Below, piece after piece: positions 18,768 through 27,562 of a DNA stretch of 64,000 bases. How positions within the stretch are numbered: position 1 is the first letter of the stretch; each line of letters begins with the position of its first letter. The translations under genes and the position numbers were made by a program. Source of the DNA: an uncultured Methylobacillus sp. (GTDB lineage: Bacteria > Pseudomonadota > Gammaproteobacteria > Burkholderiales > Methylophilaceae). The stretch spans positions 1-64,000 of the forward strand of contig CAMLDO010000006.1 in assembly GCA_946478865.1 (NCBI GenBank), read 5' to 3'. Under the pieces are notes generated by a model that did no database searches, was not told where the DNA came from, and was given only the letters and a program-made list of their open reading frames with translations.

Positions 18768-20042
18768 CTAGCCAACCGCCTTGAGCGGAATGATCTTGTG
18801 TTCGCGACGCAAGGCGCCGCCTTCGGAGTAATGGGTTTTGACGTAATCCTCGACGATGGCCTGGAACTCCTCGGCGATCGATTCGCCCTTGAGTGTCACG
18901 GTCTTTTCGCCGTCGACGAACACTGGCGCTACCGGCACTTCGCCAGTACCCGGCAGGCTGATGCCGATATTGGCGAGCTTGGATTCGCCGGGTCCGTTAA
19001 CCACGCAACCCATGACCGCGACGTTCATGTTTTCCACGCCGGGATATTCGTTGCGCCACACCGGCATCTGCTCGCGCAGATAGCGCTGGATCTTCTGCGC
19101 CAGCTCCTGGAAGAAGGTCGAGGTAGTACGGCCGCAGCCGGGGCAGGCGGTGACCAGCGGGGTGAATGAGCGGATGCCCATGGTCTGCAGGATTTCCTGC
19201 GCCACAACCACTTCGCGCGTGCGCGATTCGCCCGGCTCCGGGGTCAGGCTGATACGGATGGTGTCGCCGACGCCCTCCTGCAGCAATACAGACAAGGCAG
19301 CCGTGGAAGCGACGATGCCCTTGGAGCCCATACCGGCTTCGGTCAGGCCAAGGTGCAGCGGATATTCGCAGCGGCGCGCAAGTTCACGATATACGGTAAT
19401 CAGGTCCTGCACGTCACTGACTTTGCAGGAAATAATGATGCGGTCGCCCGCAAGGCCGATATCCTCGGCCTGCTGCGCGCTTTCCAGCGCCGACTGGATG
19501 AGCGCCTCGCGCATAAGCGCTTCGGCAGACAGCGGCTGCGCAAGATGGGCGTTCTCGTCCATCATGCGTGCCATCTTGGCTTGGTCCAGACTACCCCAGT
19601 TGACGCCGATGCGTACGGGTTTGTTGTAACGGATCGCGGCTTCGATCATTGCGGCGAACTGTTCGTCGCGCTTGGAGCCCTTGCCCACATTACCGGGATT
19701 GATGCGGTATTTCGCGAGCGCTTCGGCGCAATCGGGATACTGCAACAGCAATTTGTGCCCGTTGAAATGGAAGTCACCGATCAGCGGCACGTCACAACCC
19801 ATCGCATCCAGCTTGTTGCGGATGGCGGACACTTGCGCCGCAGCTTCAGGGGAATTGACGGTGATACGGACCATTTCCGAGCCCGCCTGCCACAACTCGT
19901 AGACCTGGCGCGCGGTAGCTGCTGCATCGGCCGTATCGGTATTGGTCATCGACTGCACGACAACGGGCGCATCACCGCCCACAGCGATGCCGCCGATCAT
20001 GACGCGACGGGTCTTGTGCCGATGAATATGCTGTTCGATCAA
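18768..20042 (-). CDS. ispG: 4-hydroxy-3-methylbut-2-enyl diphosphate synthase
   Basis: This is the [4Fe-4S] enzyme of the MEP isoprenoid pathway that converts MEcPP to HMBPP. Cluster ligands are in CPGCGR and [13 protein letters not shown], and the N-terminal [14 protein letters not shown] is family-typical. 424 residues matches the longer proteobacterial form. The start is a TTG at 20042, with GGAGTAAGAG overlapping the rodZ stop as ribosome site. No ATG fits better. Confidence 0.96.
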   Translation of the reverse strand: MIEQHIHRHKTRRVMIGGIAVGGDAPVVVQSMTNTDTADAAATARQVYELWQAGSEMVRITVNSPEAAAQVSAIRNKLDAMGCDVPLIGDFHFNGHKLLLQYPDCAEALAKYRINPGNVGKGSKRDEQFAAMIEAAIRYNKPVRIGVNWGSLDQAKMARMMDENAHLAQPLSAEALMREALIQSALESAQQAEDIGLAGDRIIISCKVSDVQDLITVYRELARRCEYPLHLGLTEAGMGSKGIVASTAALSVLLQEGVGDTIRISLTPEPGESRTREVVVAQEILQTMGIRSFTPLVTACPGCGRTTSTFFQELAQKIQRYLREQMPVWRNEYPGVENMNVAVMGCVVNGPGESKLANIGISLPGTGEVPVAPVFVDGEKTVTLKGESIAEEFQAIVEDYVKTHYSEGGALRREHKIIPLKAVG

Positions 20043-20045
20043 CTC

Positions 20046-20978
20046 TTACTCCAGGGTCAGGCGCGCAACGTTGGAGCGGATATGCGGCGCAGTATCGACA
20101 GGATTGCCGTTATACGTGACCTGAATGCCAGCCGCGTTACCGATGGTCAGTTTGAGCGGCGGCGTACCGGTCACGGTCTGGCTGGCACCAGCGACCACAT
20201 TGCGGCCCAGAAGCTCCTTGCCGTCGCGATCCGTCACCCCTACCCAACTGGTTTGGGTTGCGGTCAGAACCACGGTGGCAGCGGCAGAAGCCGGTGCGGC
20301 AGGAGTCGCTTGCGGAGCAGTCGTTTGCGGAGTAGCTGGGGCGACAGGATCAGCTGTCGCAGGAGCAGTCGGAGCCGCAACTTCGGGAGGAACTGTTTCC
20401 GGTCCCGGTGCCGGCAGCACTTCAGGCAAAGGCGCCTGCGGCAAGGGTTGGGCCAATGGCTGATCAAGAGCAGTACCGGGCAACTCTTCCTGCGGCACTT
20501 CCGCTTCAGAAGACTGCTCGGGGGGCATGCCATTGCCAGCGAAATCCTTGTAGGCAAACCAGGCGGCCAGCAACAGGATCACAATCACGATAGCGGCAAG
20601 GTAGATGGTCCAGCCTTTGCGCTCTCGTCCGGCGATCTGGATGTTCTCCGAGTGGAGGCTGATATGCTTGGGTGCCACCTCTATCCCATGAGCCCGGCAG
20701 GCGTCCAGCAAAGGCTCGGGATCAAGCTGCAGCAACTTGGCGTAATTGCGCAGAAAACCGCGCACAAACGCAGGGCCGGGCAACTCGTCCATGTGGCCCG
20801 ACTCCATCGCCACCACTTGCTTGGGCGTCAGGCGCAGACGAGTACCGACATCCTCGATGCTCAGGCCCATCTTTTCGCGGGCATCCACCAGAATGCGACC
20901 CACTGCTTCCAGTGAGAGCGCAGGCGACGAAAAACCGGAAGTTCCGGTCTGTTCGAACTCTTGGGATTGATCAGTCAT
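20046..20978 (-). CDS. rodZ: RodZ-like cytoskeletal/HTH membrane protein
   Basis: 310 residues. An N-terminal Cro/Xre-type helix-turn-helix (about 26-95, with REKMGLSIEDVGTRLRL and ELPGPAFVRGFLRNYAKLL) is followed by one transmembrane helix (about 125-145). A Pro/Ala/Thr-rich periplasmic linker (about 150-225) and a C-terminal beta domain of the DUF4115 type complete it. RodZ links MreB to the cell wall elongation machinery. Placement just before ispG is the conserved location. The low-complexity linker is typical. Confidence 0.9.
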   Translation of the reverse strand: MTDQSQEFEQTGTSGFSSPALSLEAVGRILVDAREKMGLSIEDVGTRLRLTPKQVVAMESGHMDELPGPAFVRGFLRNYAKLLQLDPEPLLDACRAHGIEVAPKHISLHSENIQIAGRERKGWTIYLAAIVIVILLLAAWFAYKDFAGNGMPPEQSSEAEVPQEELPGTALDQPLAQPLPQAPLPEVLPAPGPETVPPEVAAPTAPATADPVAPATPQTTAPQATPAAPASAAATVVLTATQTSWVGVTDRDGKELLGRNVVAGASQTVTGTPPLKLTIGNAAGIQVTYNGNPVDTAPHIRSNVARLTLE

Positions 20979-21014
20979 GGTGTTCGATAAGCCTTCGTAA
21001 TTCGCGACTGCAAT

Positions 21015-21758
21015 TTATTCAGCCAGCAATGCCTTGGTTTCATCCGAATTCGGATACTTCTTTCTCAACAGGAGGCTGTAGCTGGCTTCGGCATCCCTGT
21101 CACCCAGCTTGCGTGCGTTGCGCACACCCAGCCACAGCATTTCCGGCGTAGGCTCGATATTATGCATGGCCTGGTTGAGATATGTTCGCGTCTGCACATG
21201 TTCGCCCTTGGCGAACGAGAGCAGCGCCAGTTGATAGGAGGCCGCACGTGCACCCGGATCGGCGCGCAGCGCCTTGAGGAAATAGCTCTCGGCATTCTGT
21301 TTATCCTGCTTCTTGAGGGCACAGATGCCGGCATTGAGGTAAGCCGAAGCTGGCGTCGCATACAGCGGATTGCTGACAGCCGTCATGAACTCGCGGATAG
21401 CCTCGTCCACGCGATTGCGCACGCACAGGAACGTGCCGTAATTGTTGTGCGCTTCGGAGTTTTCCGGATCGAGCTGCAAAGCCCGCTTGAAATTGGCTTC
21501 CGCCTTGCTGTCCTGCTTGAGGGAAGCGTGTACCAGCCCAAGGCCGGTATAGGCCGGTGCATAGGAAGCATCCAGCTCGGTGGCCTTGGTGAACTCTTCC
21601 AGCGCGATTGCCATCTGGCCCTGCGAGTAATAAGCAGCAGCGAGTTCGGTGTGCAATTCCGCACGGCGGCGATCCTGCGACTCCTGTCCGGTTCGCGGTT
21701 TCTGGGCGGCGCAGCCGGCGAGGACCAGCAGCATCAGCAATACTATGATTTTTTTCAT
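21015..21758 (-). CDS. pilW: Type IV pilus biogenesis/stability lipoprotein PilW (PilF)
   Basis: 247 residues with a lipoprotein signal ending LVLAGC (Cys16), followed by about five tetratricopeptide repeats. In Pseudomonas PilF (named PilW in Neisseria) is the pilotin that brings the PilQ secretin to the outer membrane. The ATG overlaps the rlmN stop (ATGA), and the order rlmN-pilW-rodZ-ispG is conserved. It complements the pil/chp cluster at 40667-48744. Confidence 0.92.
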   Translation of the reverse strand: MKKIIVLLMLLVLAGCAAQKPRTGQESQDRRRAELHTELAAAYYSQGQMAIALEEFTKATELDASYAPAYTGLGLVHASLKQDSKAEANFKRALQLDPENSEAHNNYGTFLCVRNRVDEAIREFMTAVSNPLYATPASAYLNAGICALKKQDKQNAESYFLKALRADPGARAASYQLALLSFAKGEHVQTRTYLNQAMHNIEPTPEMLWLGVRNARKLGDRDAEASYSLLLRKKYPNSDETKALLAE

Positions 21759-22843
21759 GCGGCAGCCTTGATGGTTATTCTGCTTGTACGGCGCGTCTTG
21801 TCTTCGACCTTGCCCGCCAATTGGCCGCAGGCCGCATCGATGTCATCGCCGCGCGTCTTGCGCGTCGTCACGACATAACCGGCTTGCATCAGCACGTCGC
21901 GGAAGCGGCGGATGTTCTCTGGACGGGAAGTATCGTAGCCGCTGTTCGGGAACGGGTTGAACGGGATGAGATTGAACTTGCAGGGCACGCCCTTCACCGT
22001 CTGCAGCAACTGCTTGGCGTGCTCCACGCTGTCGTTCACACCGTCCAGCATTACATACTCGAAAGTCACGAAATCACGCGGCGCCTTTTCCAGGTAGCGC
22101 ACGCATGCGGCCATGAGCTCCTTGAGCGGGTATTTCTTGTTGATCGGGACGATCTCGTCACGCAGCGCGTCGTTGGGCGCATGCAGAGAAACAGCCAACG
22201 CCACCGGGCAGGCGTCGCGCAGTCTATCCATCGCGGGCACGAGGCCGGAAGTGGAAACAGTCACCCGGCGCCGGGATAGTCCGTAAGCCGAATCGTCCAG
22301 CATGATGTTGAGCGCGGTGACGACGTTGTCGAAATTCGCCAGCGGCTCGCCCATGCCCATCATCACCACGTTGGAGATGATGCGGTCGCCCTTGGGGTCA
22401 CGTCCTAAGGCTTTGTTTGCGAGCCATAGCTGGCCGATAATCTCGGACACCTGGAGGTTGCGGTTGAATCCCTGACGGCCGGTGGAGCAAAACGTGCACT
22501 CCAGCGCGCAGCCGACCTGTGACGATACGCACAGCGTGCCACGATCGTCTTCGGGAATGAACACGGTTTCCACGCCGTTGTTGGGACCGACGTCCACCAA
22601 CCACTTGCGCGTACCGTCTTCGGAAATCTGTTCCACCTTGACTTCAGGTGGACGAATTTCGGCCATCGTTGCGAGCCTCTCGCGCAATGGCCGGGCGATA
22701 TCCGTCATCTGCTCGAAATCGCGCACGCCGAAATGATGCATCCAGCGCATCAACTGCTTGGCGCGGAACGGCTTCTCGCCATGTTCGGCGAAAAACGCGG
22801 CGAGCTTGGGCTGATCGAAATCGAGCAGATTGACGAGTGACAT
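21755..22843 (-). CDS. rlmN: Dual-specificity 23S rRNA/tRNA adenine-C2 methyltransferase
   Basis: A radical-SAM enzyme of 362 residues that methylates A2503 of 23S rRNA and A37 of tRNAs. The cluster motif is CALECTFCS, with the typical [19 protein letters not shown] after it, and the C-terminal catalytic Cys is in [17 protein letters not shown]. An open frame begins 96 bases upstream, but the ATG at 22843 ([10 protein letters not shown]) gives the family N-terminus and leaves 4 bases to ndk. Confidence 0.96.
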   Translation of the reverse strand: MSLVNLLDFDQPKLAAFFAEHGEKPFRAKQLMRWMHHFGVRDFEQMTDIARPLRERLATMAEIRPPEVKVEQISEDGTRKWLVDVGPNNGVETVFIPEDDRGTLCVSSQVGCALECTFCSTGRQGFNRNLQVSEIIGQLWLANKALGRDPKGDRIISNVVMMGMGEPLANFDNVVTALNIMLDDSAYGLSRRRVTVSTSGLVPAMDRLRDACPVALAVSLHAPNDALRDEIVPINKKYPLKELMAACVRYLEKAPRDFVTFEYVMLDGVNDSVEHAKQLLQTVKGVPCKFNLIPFNPFPNSGYDTSRPENIRRFRDVLMQAGYVVTTRKTRGDDIDAACGQLAGKVEDKTRRTSRITIKAAA

Positions 22844-22847
22844 CGAA

Positions 22848-23273
22848 TTAACGCGAGTAAACCTGGGAAGCCGGGAAGAAATAGGCGATTTCGATCGCGG
22901 CATTTTCCAGCGAGTCAGAGCCGTGCACGGCGTTCGCATCGATGCTTTCAGCGAAATCGGCGCGGATGGTGCCAGCAGCAGCCTTCTTCGGATCGGTCGC
23001 GCCCATCAGGTCGCGGTGAGCCAGCACGGCATTTTCACCTTCCAGCACTTGAATGACCACCGGGCCGGACACCATGAACTTCACCAGATCATTGAAGAAC
23101 GGACGCTCGCGGTGCACAGCATAGAAACCTTCGGCTTCTGCCTGGGACAGGTGCGTCATGCGGGAAGCAACGATCTTGAGGCCGGCGCTTTCAAAGCGCG
23201 AATAAATCTTGCCGATCACGTTCTTCGCGACTGCGTCGGGTTTGATGATGGACAGGGTGCGTTCAACAGCCAT
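22848..23273 (-). CDS. ndk: Nucleoside diphosphate kinase
   Basis: 141 residues. [18 protein letters not shown] begins the protein, and the active-site His is in NAVHGSDS. It transfers phosphate between nucleoside tri- and diphosphates. The ATG at 23273 has GGAG in front; a longer frame to 23318 is not needed. It is closely followed by rlmN, a conserved pair. Confidence 0.97.
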   Translation of the reverse strand: MAVERTLSIIKPDAVAKNVIGKIYSRFESAGLKIVASRMTHLSQAEAEGFYAVHRERPFFNDLVKFMVSGPVVIQVLEGENAVLAHRDLMGATDPKKAAAGTIRADFAESIDANAVHGSDSLENAAIEIAYFFPASQVYSR

Positions 23274-23341
23274 TTTGACTCCAAAAGTTAAGTTTATGAA
23301 AACGTGAAAGAATAGCATTTCGGCCGCATGAAATAAACCTT

Positions 23342-24088
23342 TCAGGCCGCGTTTCTTTGCCTCCGGGCCTCGTAAAGACAGATTCCGCTGGCTACAGACA
23401 CGTTAAGGCTCTCGACAGTTCCGAACATCGGAATCCGGACCAGCTGATCGCAGGTTTCGGCGGTCAATCGACGCAAGCCGGTGCCTTCCGCGCCCAGCAC
23501 CAGCGCGACCGGGCCGGACAACTTTGTGCCAAACAGATCATGCTCGGCCTCCGCAGCGGCTCCGACCAGCCAGACGCCGGCCTCCTTCAATTCCCGCAAC
23601 GTGCGGGCAAGATTGGTCACAGCGATGAAAGGTACGGTCTCCGCTGCTCCGCAAGCGACTTTGCGCACCGTCGCGTTAAGTCCGGCGGCCCTGTCCTTGG
23701 GCGCGATGACAGCATGCACGCCCATGGCATCGGCCACGCGCAGACAGGCGCCGAGATTGTGCGGATCTTCCACGCCATCCAGCACAAGGAAGAACGGCGG
23801 TTCGGCCAGGTCGGACTCCAGAATGTCATGGACATCCTGATATGGCAGCGGCGTATCGGCGACACGCGCCAGCACGCCTTGATGACGGCCATTGGCGGCG
23901 AGACCGTCGAGGCGCTCCTTTTCCATCTGCATCACGCGCACGCCCTTCTGCTCGGCAATTTGAAGCAGGTCCTGCATGCGGGCGTCCTTGCGCGTCTTGT
24001 CGACACAAACCTCCTGCACGCTGGCCGGATTCTGGCGGAGCCGGCTCGCCACTGCGTGAAAGCCGAATACGATGCGGGTGATGCTCAT
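23342..24088 (-). CDS. rlmB: 23S rRNA (guanosine-2'-O)-methyltransferase RlmB
   Basis: A SPOUT-class enzyme of 248 residues that modifies G2251. An N-terminal L30e-like substrate-binding domain is followed by the knot motifs [29 protein letters not shown] and [21 protein letters not shown]. The start overlaps the rnr stop (ATGA), the usual rnr-rlmB pair. Confidence 0.95.
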   Translation of the reverse strand: MSITRIVFGFHAVASRLRQNPASVQEVCVDKTRKDARMQDLLQIAEQKGVRVMQMEKERLDGLAANGRHQGVLARVADTPLPYQDVHDILESDLAEPPFFLVLDGVEDPHNLGACLRVADAMGVHAVIAPKDRAAGLNATVRKVACGAAETVPFIAVTNLARTLRELKEAGVWLVGAAAEAEHDLFGTKLSGPVALVLGAEGTGLRRLTAETCDQLVRIPMFGTVESLNVSVASGICLYEARRQRNAA

Positions 24089-26496
24089 TTCTTCTTGCTG
24101 CCCTTCCTGGAAGTAGATTTGGATTTGCTCTTGCCGCGCGTACTGCTCGGCCCGGCCGATTTGCCCTTGGAACCGCCCGGCAAGCTCAGTTTGGAACGCG
24201 ATCCGGCAGCAGGTCTTGCTTTCGGCTTGCTCGCCGGTTTGGCGGAAGATCGCGCCGCAGGCTTGGCGACTGGTTTAGCGGCCGGCATTTTGGCCGGTTT
24301 TTCGATTGGCGTCGACTCCTGGGCTGAGACGAGCGGATCCAGCACGAAATCGATCTTGCTGGTTTCCATGTCCACACGCGTCACCTTGACGCGCAAACGA
24401 TCACCGAGGCGATAACGCACGCCGGTGCGTTCACCCAGCATTTCATGGCGGACAGCGTCGAAATTGAAGTAATCGTTGCCGAGTTCGGTAACGTGCAGCA
24501 AGCCTTCCACATATACTTCGTCCAGCGCTACGAATAGGCCGAAGCTCGCAACGCCAGCAACGGTGCCGGTGAAGCTCTCGCCCACCTTGTCCTGCATGTA
24601 GTAGCACTTGAGCCAGGTTTCCACATCGCGCGTCGCATCGTCGGCGCGGCGCTCGGTCATCGAGCAGTGCATGCCCAGCGCGTGCCAGTCGCCAGCCTTG
24701 TACTTCTTGCCTTCCAGGACCGCTTTAATCGCACGGTGAACGAGCAAGTCGGGATAGCGGCGGATAGGCGAGGTGAAGTGGGTATAGTTCTCATAGGCGA
24801 GGCCGAAGTGGCCGACGTTGTCCGGGCTGTACACTGCCTGCTGCATCGAACGCAACAGTACGGTTTGCAGCAATTGCTCGTCCGGGCGGCCCTTGATGTG
24901 TTCCAGCAGCTTGCCGTAGTCCTTGGCATGAGGAGTGTCGCCACCGCCCAGCGTAAAGCCGAACTCAGCCATGAAGCCGCGCACCTTCTCCAGCTTCTCC
25001 GGCGTCGGACCTTCGTGGATGCGGTACAGTGCCGGATGCTCGTGCTTGGCGAGGAAATCCGAGGCGCACACGTTGGCCGCAAGCATGCATTCCTCGATGA
25101 GCCGGTGCGCGTCGTTGCGCACGACCGGCACGATCTTGTCGATCTTGCCTTGATCATTGAACATCATGAGCGTCTCGGTCGTCTCGAACTCGATTGCTCC
25201 GCGTGTGGCGCGCGCCTTCAGCAGGATCTGGAACAGCGCGTTGAGGTTCTGCACGTGCGGCATGAGCCACGCGTATTCCTTGGCCGTCTCTCCTTGAGGA
25301 TTGACGATCATGTCGTACACCTTGGTGTAGGTCATGCGCGCCTTGGACAGCATCACCGAGGGGTAGAACTGGTATTTCTTGATCTTGCCCTTGCCGTCGA
25401 TCTGCATGTCGCACACCATGCACAGCCGCTCGACGTCGGGATTGAGCGAGCACAGCCCGTTGGACAGCGCCTCCGGCAGCATCGGGATCACGCGGCGCGG
25501 GAAGTAGACCGAATTGCCACGGTCGTACGCATCCTTGTCGAGCGCATCGTCCGGCCGCACGTAAAAACTCACATCGGCAATCGCGACCACCAGCCGCCAG
25601 CCCTTGCCTTGCGGTTCGCAATACACGGCATCGTCGAAGTCGCGCGCGGTCTCGCCGTCGATGGTCACCAGCGGCAATTCGCGCAGGTCGATGCGCCCCT
25701 TCCAGTCGGTCTTGCGCACCTTCTTGGGATAGGCCTCGGCCTGCTTCACCGCCTCGGGATTGAACAGATAGGGCAACTGGTGCTTACGCAGCGCGATTTC
25801 GATTTCCATGCCGGGATCGGCATAGTTGCCGAGAATCTCGACCACCTTGCCGATGGGCTTGGCGTACAGCGAAGGTTGCTCGGTCAGCTCGACCATCACC
25901 ACCTGCCCCGTCTTGGCCCGCATCTCCTGTCCCGGCGGAATCAGAATGTCCTGCGCGATGCGCCGATCTTCCGCTGCCACCAGCACCACCCCGCTCTCTA
26001 CAATGAGACGTCCGACAATACGTTTATTGGTGCGCTCCAGAATCTCGACGACCTTGCCCTCGGGTCGGCCGCGCCGGTCGAAACCGGCCTGACGCACGAG
26101 CACGCGGTCGCCATGCATCACCTGCGCCATTTCCTTGGGCGACAGGAACAGATCGTCGCCACCCGCATCGGGCACGAGGAAACCGAAACCATCCGGATGC
26201 CCCAGCACCTTGCCGGGAATCAGGTTGACCTTCTCTGCGAGACACAGCGCTCCCTTGCGATTCTGGAAGATTTGCCCGTCCCGCAACATGGCGCCCAGAC
26301 GTCGATTGAATATCTCGCGCTCGGTCTTGCGAATATCCAAAAGTTTGTAAAGCTGCTCGATGCTAACGGGCGCGCCCTCTTCCTCCATGATTTGCAAAAT
26401 AAACTCGCGGCTGGGGAGCGGATGTTCATAATTGGCGGCCTCGCGGCCGGCATGAGGGTCTGTGGTTCTGCGCTTTTTTGATGTTGACAAGGTCAA
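24085..26496 (-). CDS. rnr: Ribonuclease R
   Basis: A 3'-5' exoribonuclease of 803 residues: an N-terminal helix-turn-helix (about 28-85), cold-shock domains, the RNB catalytic domain with the Asp cluster in [15 protein letters not shown], an S1 domain, and a Lys/Ser/Pro/Ala-rich tail (about 715-803). It degrades structured RNA and takes part in rRNA quality control. The start is a TTG at 26496 with AAGAGG before it; there is no in-frame ATG until about 30 codons later. Its first codons overlap the promoter of the divergent tRNA-Leu gene. Confidence 0.94.
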   Translation of the reverse strand: MTLSTSKKRRTTDPHAGREAANYEHPLPSREFILQIMEEEGAPVSIEQLYKLLDIRKTEREIFNRRLGAMLRDGQIFQNRKGALCLAEKVNLIPGKVLGHPDGFGFLVPDAGGDDLFLSPKEMAQVMHGDRVLVRQAGFDRRGRPEGKVVEILERTNKRIVGRLIVESGVVLVAAEDRRIAQDILIPPGQEMRAKTGQVVMVELTEQPSLYAKPIGKVVEILGNYADPGMEIEIALRKHQLPYLFNPEAVKQAEAYPKKVRKTDWKGRIDLRELPLVTIDGETARDFDDAVYCEPQGKGWRLVVAIADVSFYVRPDDALDKDAYDRGNSVYFPRRVIPMLPEALSNGLCSLNPDVERLCMVCDMQIDGKGKIKKYQFYPSVMLSKARMTYTKVYDMIVNPQGETAKEYAWLMPHVQNLNALFQILLKARATRGAIEFETTETLMMFNDQGKIDKIVPVVRNDAHRLIEECMLAANVCASDFLAKHEHPALYRIHEGPTPEKLEKVRGFMAEFGFTLGGGDTPHAKDYGKLLEHIKGRPDEQLLQTVLLRSMQQAVYSPDNVGHFGLAYENYTHFTSPIRRYPDLLVHRAIKAVLEGKKYKAGDWHALGMHCSMTERRADDATRDVETWLKCYYMQDKVGESFTGTVAGVASFGLFVALDEVYVEGLLHVTELGNDYFNFDAVRHEMLGERTGVRYRLGDRLRVKVTRVDMETSKIDFVLDPLVSAQESTPIEKPAKMPAAKPVAKPAARSSAKPASKPKARPAAGSRSKLSLPGGSKGKSAGPSSTRGKSKSKSTSRKGSKKK

Positions 26497-26512
26497 TTCT
26501 TCCTCTTAGAAT
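26484..26512 (+). promoter_or_regulatory. Sigma-70 promoter of tRNA-Leu
   Basis: A perfect TTGACA (26484-26489) is followed after exactly 17 bases by TAGAAT (26507-26512), and the tRNA begins 15 bases later. The -35 box lies within the first codons of the divergent rnr gene, so the two expression units overlap physically. Confidence 0.85.
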
Positions 26513-26526
26513 GGCGGTCTTTCGTT

Positions 26527-26613
26527 GCCCAGATGGCGAAATTGGTAGACGCGCTAGGTTCAGGTCCTAGTGGTGGAAACACTGTGGAGGTTCGAGTCCT
26601 CTTCTGGGCACCA
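26527..26613 (+). tRNA. tRNA-Leu (anticodon CAG)
   Basis: 87 nucleotides including an encoded CCA. The acceptor stem is GCCCAGA/TCTGGGC. The anticodon stem CTAGG/CCTAG holds the loop TTCAGGT, giving anticodon CAG. A long variable arm (GTGGAAACACT region) marks a class II tRNA, and the GGTTCGAGTCC T-arm is present. It reads CUG leucine codons. Confidence 0.97.
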
Positions 26614-26626
26614 GCAGATTCCCCGG

Positions 26627-26660
26627 AAACCGCATCGTACTTGAGTCGATGCGGTTTTTT
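26627..26660 (+). terminator. Rho-independent terminator after tRNA-Leu
   Basis: An 11-base stem AAACCGCATCG/CGATGCGGTTT with a 9-base loop is followed by a T-run, 14 bases after the tRNA. Confidence 0.92.
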
Positions 26661-26922
26661 GCTTTTTGCGCCGGCATGCGCGGTTTTTGAAAAACATGCG
26701 GCGCATTCTAACCCACCCGTCCCGAAACTTTTGTTAAGTCTTGCCTGCTGAGACAACGGCGCGGCGCCGGCGTTTGGTTTTGAATTCAGGCTAAGACCGG
26801 ACATATCGGCATTCTCCTACAAAACACGCCTCCCGTCCGTCTCAAATCTTCCCATTTCTCCTACAACCACGCTTGCGCTTGCGCATGACAATGCATTAAG
26901 TCAGGGTTTGCGGAGGTTGCCC
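26661..26922. other. Intergenic region with a repeated TTCTCCTACAA element
   Basis: No gene is supported. The open frame antisense to the tRNA is an artefact. The sequence TTCTCCTACAA occurs at 26812-26822 and again at 26856-26866, with a 44-base period, and a related TTCCTACA lies at 27472-27479 before the next gene. A GGAGG ribosome site at 26912-26916 serves the YetF-like gene. Confidence 0.5.
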
Positions 26923-27399
26923 ATGCTGCAAGATCTGCTGGCATTCAGCGTCAGCCCGGTCGAGATCATGACACGGGGAACGCTGATGTACTGGTTTCTG
27001 TTCCTGCTATTCCGCTTTCTGCTGCGGCGCGATATCGGGACGGTCGGGATAGGCGACTTTCTGTTCGTGGTGATCGTGGCGGATGCCTCGCAAAACGGGA
27101 TGAGCGGCGATGCGAAGTCGGTGGCGGATGGGATTCTGCTGGTTGCCACGCTCGTGTTCTGGAATTTCCTCATCGATTACGTCAGCTACAAATCGGCTCT
27201 GGTTCGTCGTATCACCGAACCGCCTTCGGTGACGCTGGTCAAGAATGGCAAGCCCGTCCTGCGCAACATGCGGCGCGAATACATCACGCGCACAGACCTC
27301 CACGCCAAGATGCGCGAGGAAGGCATCGAAGACATCGCCAAGGTCAAGGAAATGCGGCTGGAATCGGATGGAAGCATCAGTGTGATCCAGACGGATTAA
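26923..27399 (+). CDS. DUF421/YetF-like inner membrane protein
   Basis: 158 residues: about three N-terminal hydrophobic segments (RGTLMYWFLFLLFRFLL, VGIGDFLFVVIVADA and a third ending in LVFWNFLIDYVSY), then a soluble C-terminal domain with RRITEPPSVTLVKNGKPVLRNMRRE. This layout is the YetF/DUF421 family of unknown molecular function, often found among stress-induced genes. The ATG at 26923 has GGAGG six bases upstream; a TTG five codons earlier is less likely. No clear operon partner. Confidence 0.85.
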   Translation: MLQDLLAFSVSPVEIMTRGTLMYWFLFLLFRFLLRRDIGTVGIGDFLFVVIVADASQNGMSGDAKSVADGILLVATLVFWNFLIDYVSYKSALVRRITEPPSVTLVKNGKPVLRNMRREYITRTDLHAKMREEGIEDIAKVKEMRLESDGSISVIQTD

Positions 27400-27562
27400 T
27401 GCATTTGCCCGCTTTTGGTGCAACCATTTACGCGCAACGCCATCCAATTGCTGTGGATAAGGCTTCCTGAATTCCTACACGGAAATCAGCCTGTGGTCGA
27501 TTAACCCGAAAAGGTGATATGGCGATGCTTCGCTTATTTCTGTCACAAAAAGAGAATAATCC

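Noticed and set aside
24667..26481. A 604-codon plus-strand open frame opposite rnr
   Set aside because: Antisense to a confident RNase R; no motifs and biased residue composition.
26493..26804. A minus-strand open frame of 103 codons over the tRNA-Leu gene
   Set aside because: It reads through the antisense of a tRNA with a canonical cloverleaf and its own promoter and terminator; such frames are frequent false proteins.
26896..26906. TTAAGTCAGGG shared with the MITE-like element interior, as a second copy
   Set aside because: Only about 11-14 bases match and there are no inverted ends or duplication here; most likely chance.
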